This document shows, piece by piece, positions 39,200 to 47,545 of a DNA stretch of 64,000 nt. This DNA comes from Lumbricus terrestris (Eukaryota; Annelida; Clitellata; Crassiclitellata; Lumbricidae). Location of the stretch: contig OX457040.1 of the NCBI GenBank assembly GCA_949752735.1, positions 466,053 to 530,052 of the forward strand, given 5' to 3'. A model generated the notes under the pieces. The model ran no database searches. It was not told the DNA's origin and was given only the letters and a program-made list of their open reading frames with translations. Position numbers and translations under genes: made by a program. How positions within the stretch are numbered: the first letter of the stretch is position 1; each line of letters starts with the position of its first letter.

Positions 39200-41967
39200 T
39201 GATGATGATGATCAATCCTAATGACGATTCAATTTCTTTCTCCTAACCTCCCTCCTATTTGCCTATGTATATCGTTGACGCTCTTCTTCTTCTTCTTGCT
39301 CTTGTGCTGCTTCAGATGGCCATCAGTTGGATACAACGATACATTGCGTTCACAAACCCTTCAACAGCATCAGCAGCAACAGCAGGTGAAGAGAGGTGCC
39401 ATGGCCAGCAGTCAAGACACTTTGATGCGGGCCACATCTCCAGCCAGTGTCTACAGTGGACAGATGAGAAACGGAAGTACTGGCTCACTCACAGGTCAGT
39501 CAGTCAGTCAGTGGGTCAGTCAGTCGGTCATTCGGTCAGTCGGTCAGTCAGTCAGTCGGTCGGTCAGTCGGTCAGTCGATCAGTCGATCAGTCAGTCGGT
39601 CAGTCAGTCAGTCAGTCGGTCAGTCAGTCGGTCAGTCGGTCAGTCAGTGGGTCAGTCAGTCGGTCAGTCAGTCAGTCAGTCAGTCAGTCGGTCAGTCAGT
39701 CAGTCGGTCAGTCAGTCGGTCAGTCAGTCAGTCAGTCGGTCAGTCAGTCGGTCAGTCGGTCAGTCAGTCAGTCGGTCAGTCAGTCAGTCGGTCAGTCAGT
39801 CGGTCAGTCGGTCAGTCAGTCAGTCGGTCAGTCGGTCAGTCAGTCAGTCGGTCAGTCGGTCAGTCAGTCAGTCGGTCGGTCGGTCAGTCAGTCAGTCAGT
39901 CAGTCAGTCGGTCAGTCGGTCAGTCAGTCGGTCAGTCGGTCAGTCGGTCAGTCAGTCGGTCAGTCAGTCAGTCGGTCAGTCAGTCGGTCAGTCAGTCAGT
40001 CAGTCGGTCAGTCAGTCGGTCAGTCGGTCAGTCAGTCAGTCGGTCAGTCAGTCAGTCGGTCAGTCAGTCGGTCAGTCGGTCAGTCAGTCAGTCGGTCAGT
40101 CGGTCAGTCAGTCAGTCGGTCAGTCGGTCAGTCAGTCAGTCAGTCGTTCAGTCGGTCAGTCAGTCAGTCGGTCAGTCAGTCGGTCAGTCAGTCAGTCAGT
40201 CGTTCAGTCGGTCAGTCAGTCAGTCGGTCAGTCAGTCGGTCAGTCGGGCTTTTTCATCTCCTCAACTCAATCCGGTGTTTTTTAATTTTGCGGTTCTGTC
40301 GTAACTATGGAATTATTATTCCATGTCTATAGGTCTGTACACTGTACAGTGTACGTATGGTTGGTGGTAAATCAATTCACACAGACTGATCGAGATTAAA
40401 TTTAATGCCAACTTAGTGAAAGTTTCTCATTCTGAAAGTGAATTGAATTCTGTTATTAAATTATAATTATATCTGATCCACTGATTACAAAGACTGTTGA
40501 ATGGATCTGTTTTTTTAAATATTATTTATCAAACTTTGTCATCGAGTTCAACCAGGTTTTTTTCATTGAAGATCTGTTGGTTTAGTCATCAGACTTTTAC
40601 TTTTTGCTGCAGATGGATCTGAGTTCACAAATACGATGCCAAGATTTATCAGAGACACATCGAAATACTGGCACAAGCCGAACATATCAAGAGACGAAGG
40701 TCAGACCACTTCAAGCACCAACCACCTTCTAATAATATTATCTCTCTACAAACAACTCTTACTAATTTTGTAAAAACCGCGTCGAAGACTCTACATCACC
40801 ATGCATGCAAAAAGTGAAACCCCAATAAAACTGCTCAAAGTCGACAAGATTATTGACTCTCTGTAAAGTCTGGACTTGGTTTGAACTTCCTATCTGCTGA
40901 CCTATTCTCCCTCCATCGAGCGTTTAAAATATTAAAATTGGTAATAATAACTATTATAATCTCAACAGAGTCAGCAGTGATAACAGCATGCGATGAGATG
41001 CGATGCTGGTGGGATATATTATGAAGACTGATCGAGTGTTTTTCTGGCTTAGCTCTACTTGACTCTGTTTCTTTGAAACTCTATTTACAGCCATCAACCT
41101 TCTGAAAGATAAGCCAGCTGGATCGTTTGTGGTTCGAAACAGTACAACGTTTCAGGGGGGCTACGGTCTGGCCCTGAAAGTGGCACAGCTCCCCCCAAAT
41201 GTACAGGCAAAAGGAGGTAAGAACAACCTCATTTCCCTCTTCTCCTCCTCCTTCTCTTCCTTTCCTTCTTCCTCCTTCTCATCACCTTTTTTCCTTATCC
41301 TCATTTTCCTCTCCCTCCTCATCCATTTATAAAAATATTCTTCCCGCTGCTGCTGCTGCTGGTCGTGGTGCTGCTATCATCCTCGATTGACTCTGTTTCG
41401 ATGGCCACTGCAGATCGGATGATAATCTATGATCCGGTCCCAGGAATAGAACTGATTGGAAAAGGTCATTAGGATGAGAGGAACCACCTTTAGTAGGTCT
41501 ACCGGGGAGGGGGGTCAGGTGGCGATGATTCCGGATAGAGCACAAATCACGGTAGCTTGTATACGTATACATGTATATGTATAATATTATAGGAATATAA
41601 GCACACACACACATATATATACACATGTATATACTTAGTATGCATAGCAGGGATATAGTGGATATAATTATGATTATGTACTTGTTGTTGTGAGTTAGAA
41701 AAAATCTGGCAGTAAACACAAACGAAGGTGATTAGGTGAACATGAAAATAAGAATATATCATAGCATGAGTCAGCGGTCTATGAGTTGCTTTCCACGCTT
41801 TCTCCTCTTTCTCCTCTTTCTCCTCTTTTCCATTTCGCTTTCTTCTCCTCTTCCCCCACCCCACCACCACCACTCTTATGATCATCATCATCATCATCAT
41901 CGTCATCATCATCATCGTCGTCTCCAACATGATCACCATGGCCACTATCACCACTATGATCATCACT

Positions 41968-42015
<48 letters not shown>

Positions 42016-45000
42016 TTCATCACGTCATCATCATTTAAACTTAGGTGTTTACTGCGGATGACATAGGCTATTTTGTTGCAGATGATTTACAGGCGAATCT
42101 TGTGAGGCATTTCCTCATCGAGTCGAGTTCAAAGGGAGTTCGACTGAAGGGATGCAGCAACGAACCCGTGTTTGGTGAGCAGAGGAGGAAGGGAGGGAGG
42201 GAGAGAGCGAAGGAGGGAGGGAGGGCGACAATGAGGTCGTCGTCGTAGGCTATATGTTACTTTAATCCCATCCGAATCATTTTGATTACACGTCCTATAG
42301 TATCTAGGCTTATAGGATCTAAAGAAGTCATCCGTCGCTTACTGCAATAGGTCTATATTCTGCATTATTGTTAATTGCCTTCAACTTGTACCAAACAAAA
42401 TATTGCAACTTACATTCGGCAAATATCATTCAGAAATTTTCATTCTTATAATATTGCAAATTGCAACGTTGGCCGTTGATAATTATCATCCGTTAGTTTC
42501 CAAAGAATTAACATAATATTTTAAGTGCATTTATTTTTACGGCTTATTCTCTCTTTTTTGTTACCATGCAACTGATGCGATTTGCGTTGATTCATAATTG
42601 ATTGATAATTGATTGATAATTGATTGATAATTGATTGATTATTGATTGATAATTGATTGATAATTGATTGATATTGATTGATATTGATTGATGTGAAATG
42701 CAGGGAGTTTGGCACAATTGGTTTACCAACATTCGATCACACCTCTTGCCCTGCCATGCAAACTTCTCTTACCTGGCTCCTCAGGTAAGTCATCACAATA
42801 ATCGAACAACAATCGTCGTCTTAATCGCTTTTAATATTCTACGCTTCTGTTGTCAATCGGTGTCCACTTATGAAATTTACTGAGCATCATAGCGCCCCTT
42901 CAAGCACTCTACTCAGAGGTGCTCCCGACTGCAGAGCGGACACTGCATCGGAGTTTCACGCCGAAGCGCTGAGCAATTGCGAGTGAAGGACTTGTCGAAG
43001 GTCCGCATACGCGGCGACTTGAGGTGGATTCGAACCTCGAACCTTCCGACTTCAAGGCAACGACGCCACCACTACACCACCGCGCCCCACAAAGTGCCTG
43101 AGATGGTGACAGAAGTTGTCATGTCATGTGTAGACATGTTAAGCAACGAGTCCTCATTCATTCAATGGCAATAATTTCTCAGCGCCATCGCTTCATAATT
43201 GGTCATCATAATTATTATTATAGTAGCGCTTGATAGATTCATAAATAGTCGCAATAGCAATCTTCTTGTCTGCTTCAGATTCGACTGCATTGGATGAAAG
43301 TGACAAATGGAATTCAGATGCCAATCTTCTTGCACAGGGACCGGGTGAGGAGTTGTTGACATCTAACGTCTCACTTTAATTGGCTGCAGTCATCAATGGG
43401 TTATTTTAAGAAACAAAACTAGGATCTATGGGGTGCTTTGTTTTTAAATCCAGAATACCATTATGAATCCTGACCCGTTTGACAACAGTTTACTATGTCA
43501 CTGCTCATATACACTTTGGCAGTGTCAGTCCAAAGTGTGGATGAAGGAGGAGGGCGACACCGATGATCTTTAATATACAGGGTGGGCCAAAAGTATTTGT
43601 TCAACTTTGAAGGCCTATAACTTAGGCAGTTTAGCAAGTAAGTGTATGCTTAATGCATCAAATTAAAGGTATTTCACTCTAGTATTAACTCTAAAAAAGT
43701 CGAACTGATACTAGTTTAGGTTTTAATTATATACTAGGAACAGCGCTAGCTACCATTTTTTGTCATTGCTGACGCATTATGACGCCATTTCCCCGGGAAA
43801 TTCTATCGTTTTTTGCTAAAACGCGCGTAGACACGATCATTTCGGGTGTTTGTAGGGTCCCTACCATGAATATATTCTAATCGCAAAACCACGTCCTTTC
43901 AATTTTGCCAACAGCCGTGCACTGCCATGCGCTGCTTCAGACGCTTGCACACTGCCAGCGGTTTCTTTGCGTAAGAGCTGGAGAGCTCGCTGGACTTCTC
44001 GTCGACAAACTGCTTTAACTTTAGGTCTATAATCTTTTCCAATACGCTATTCAGTGCTTCTAAGACTGCCTGTTTTGCGCTGAATTTGCATGCAGGGCCT
44101 GCCCTGGTCATTGTCTTGACTGCAAATGTACGCGGACACACGAGCAATGTTAGCGGATGTGAGCGCCGTGCGCTACGATTCCCATGGTTTGCGATAAAGT
44201 CCTGTTTTATCAATTTTCCGTGGCAGATAATTCAAGGTATTGTCTATTCCATCCACTGTTAGAATATTCGTCAATCATTTGAAACGAATTAGATCCCTTA
44301 ATTATCAGTTCGTAAACTTAAGATCGAAACGCGATCATCGTCTGTCAACGGCGCCAGGTTGCGTCACAAACGACAGCAAAAATTGGTAGCTAGCGCTGTT
44401 CCTAGTATATAATTAAAACCTAAACTAGTATCAGTTCGACTTTTTTAGAGTTAATACTAGAGTGAAATACCTTTAATTTGATGCATAAAGCATACGCTTA
44501 CTTGCTAAACTGCCTAAGTTATAGGCCTTCAAAGTTGAACAAATACTTTTGGCCCACCCTGTATAATCAAACAGTGTCGTCGTATGTATAACTAAAACGA
44601 CTACAAGCCATGCATAATTGCATATGAGAGGGCAAAATACTAATTATCTCTTTGCAAAATATGTTGAATCGAATTATTCGCATTGACATTCGGATGAAAT
44701 GAAGAAGAAAGGAAGATAAGAAAATAATTTTATGAAGACATAGAACTGGTGTCGAGTGAGAGGTAAATTTCTTAAAAGGCCCTGAAACATTAGCTACTAC
44801 AATGGACGTATTCTAGATCTAGGTGTACTTACATCTCGTGACTATAATAGAAAATAGTAGGGGCCAACTTCAAGATCCTTTGGAATCCGAGTTTGTCTAT
44901 AGCCAAACAGAAGCAACCAGGGCCGGAAGTGAAGTTGACAACGGTTGTTGTCGTTCTTGTTGTCGTTTGTTGTCCAGCATGCAGCGCTCTATACGTCGAT

Positions 45001-46861
45001 AGCGTCGACACGGAGAGTCTGACGGGTCCAGAGGCGCTGTCTAAGGCAATCAACGCCGTCTTTGGATCAAGGGCCGGTGGTGGGGCCGGTGGTGGGGCCG
45101 GTGGGGCCGTTGGGGCCGGCCCCCCTCCGAAGACGACGAGCGTTCAATTCAAGGTCTCCTATCAGGGAATCACTCTGACCGACAATAAACACAGGCAAGC
45201 TGGCAACACAGATCTCTCACCTTATAACTTATCCTTCAAATACCAAACATCGGCCTATCTCTCCCACAACCACACACACACACATGTAGAGGAAGATGGG
45301 GCAATGGTTCTCAAGGGTCATTCACTTCCCAGTTAGAGCTGATTCCACGTCAGGTTCTGACGACGACGACGACGACGATGATGATGATGATGACGATGAT
45401 GATGATGATCTATTCTATATTATCACACAGCGTCGTTTAAATGAAACAACGATAATCAATTGATTGATTATAATAATTATTATTAATTAATTAATTAATT
45501 AATTAACTCTTGCGTCAATTAATGACGTTTAATCGGCAAAATAATAATTATTATATTCTACTTCCGCTCTTTCATGATAGGCCTATCTCTTCATCAGACA
45601 ATCAAATTCTTTGCTTCCTTCTCTGCCTTCTTCTCTGCTTCCTTCTCTGCTTCCTTCTCTGCTTCCTTCTCTGCTTCCTTCTCTGCTTCCTTCTCTGCTT
45701 CCTTCTCTGCTTCCTTCTCTGCTTCCTTCTCTGCCTCCTTCTCTGCCTTCTTCTCTGCTTCCTTCTCTGCTTCCTTCTCTGCTTCCTTCTCTGCCTTCTT
45801 CTCTGCTTCCTTCTCTGCTTCCTTCTCTGCCTTCTTCTCTGCTTCCTTCTCTGCTTCCTTCTCTGCTTCCTTCTCTGCCTTCTTCTCTGCTTCCTTCTCT
45901 GCTTCCTTCTCTGCTTCCTTCTCTGCCTTCTTCTCTGCTTCCTTCTCTGCTTCCTTCTGTGCTTCCTTCTCTGCTTCCTTCTCTGCTTCCTTCTCTGCTT
46001 CCTTCTCTGCTTCCTTCTGTTTCCTTCTCTGCTTCCTTCTCTGCTTCCTTATCTACTTCATTCTCTACTTCATTCTCTGCTTCCTTCTCTGCTTCCTTCT
46101 CTGCTTCCTTCTCTGCTTCCTTCTCTGCTTCCTTCTGTTTCCTTCTCTGCTTCCTTCTCAGCTTCTCTTCAAATCGTAATTCTAATTTTGAAGTTGAATA
46201 GAAGACGATAAATAATTGTTTGTTGGTGTTGTTGTAGGTTATTCTTTCGAAGACATTATCCTCTCAACACTGTCACTTTCTGCGGAATCGATGGAAAAGA
46301 CAGGAGGTATACATGACTTATCTTCTTCTTCACATTTGCATTGAGCTGCATGCTTCTTTTAATCTGCAGCTTTTAATCACTTGGTTATTTTCGTAAGGCG
46401 CCGTATCTTGCATTGCATAAGCTTTATACTTGAACGTTATGTGCACTGCTTTAAGCATTGACGCCATAAAACAGCTGCAGATGGCATAAAATGCCCAAGT
46501 TCCAGATATAGCACTACGATAGGCACCTAACCCAAGAAATTCCGTTCTTGCATGTTTAGACTGAATCACAGACAGCATGTTTTGTGTGTCTAGAATATCG
46601 GTTAGCGGGTCTTATAATAGAAAGCGCATTTGACGAGTGTTTTACCGACGGTGCTTAAACTGCTTATGCTTTAACGAAAACAATTTACAAGAGTGTTCAC
46701 TTCCTCACACACGTCGTCTTATCTCCATCTTCACTTAATGTTTCGTCTGTAGACTTACGAATCGTCTCACTTGTCAGTCGACTTATGTGAGATGCCACAA
46801 CCTCTCAGCTGCATGATGCACCATGCATCTCTCTCCCACTTTCAGCTGACTCACCTTCTGC

Positions 46862-46893
<32 letters not shown>

Positions 46894-47508
46894 TCTCCAG
46901 CCTCTAAGTCTTTATTGTCCTGCATCATGGGTTGAGACCATTTGGTCAGTTAAACACAGGATAGCTATTTTGAGATATTTATTTTGAAATATGTATTTCG
47001 ATAGATGTGTTTTTAAGATATAGCCATCTAGGTGAAGACGGCTGCAACATTTCGGATGCATTGAATTGACTCGAATTATTGCACTGGCCTTATAATTAAT
47101 TAATCCGTGGTTTATTTAGTCCGTCGTATCATTTTCACGTATCATTATCTTTATCTTTTCTCGCGGAAACCTAAGAAGATGAATTGATTCGGATCCGATT
47201 TTGTTTCAGGTGGACACTGACGAATGAAGATAACGTTAACATCAACGGCAAGTAAGTCGCAATTATTTTTATTGTAATCAGCTTTAACGCCGCAGGTGAT
47301 TGGAGAAAGAATTATTGGACAGGTGGTGGACCCCCCACTCACACACACGCACACACGCACGCACGCGCGTATATTTCCAAACAAGACAAGTTATGCAAGC
47401 GCTCAACAAGAAGTGGGGGGATGGTAGGGAAAATGCACTTACTGCATGGTTGCAGCTTAATTTTATCAATGATCTACTTAAGTAAATTTAGAAGATTTAG
47501 AGGCCGCT

Positions 47509-47545
<37 letters not shown>

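Noticed and set aside
39259..40332. Independent 357-codon SQSV-rich gene
   Set aside because: Repeat artefact of the GTCA array. The other frame of the same array is the tensin intron-retention reading, reported as a finding, not a separate gene.
42885..43090. Functional tRNA gene on the minus strand
   Set aside because: A and B boxes are present, but no complete cloverleaf or acceptor pairing is seen and a SINE body follows.
43899..44213. 104-codon minus-strand frame inside the TA-target transposon as a transposase
   Set aside because: No DD(E/D) or helix-turn-helix pattern is visible and it is too short.
44893..44977. Upstream start of tensin exon 12 at 44893
   Set aside because: Phase-compatible, but would encode a valine run from the pyrimidine tract. 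The downstream acceptor at 44977 fits the tensin PTB start better.
45510..46211. Three overlapping ~200-codon leucine/serine/phenylalanine-rich frames
   Set aside because: All three forward frames are open because of the 12-bp pyrimidine unit. It lies inside tensin intron 12.
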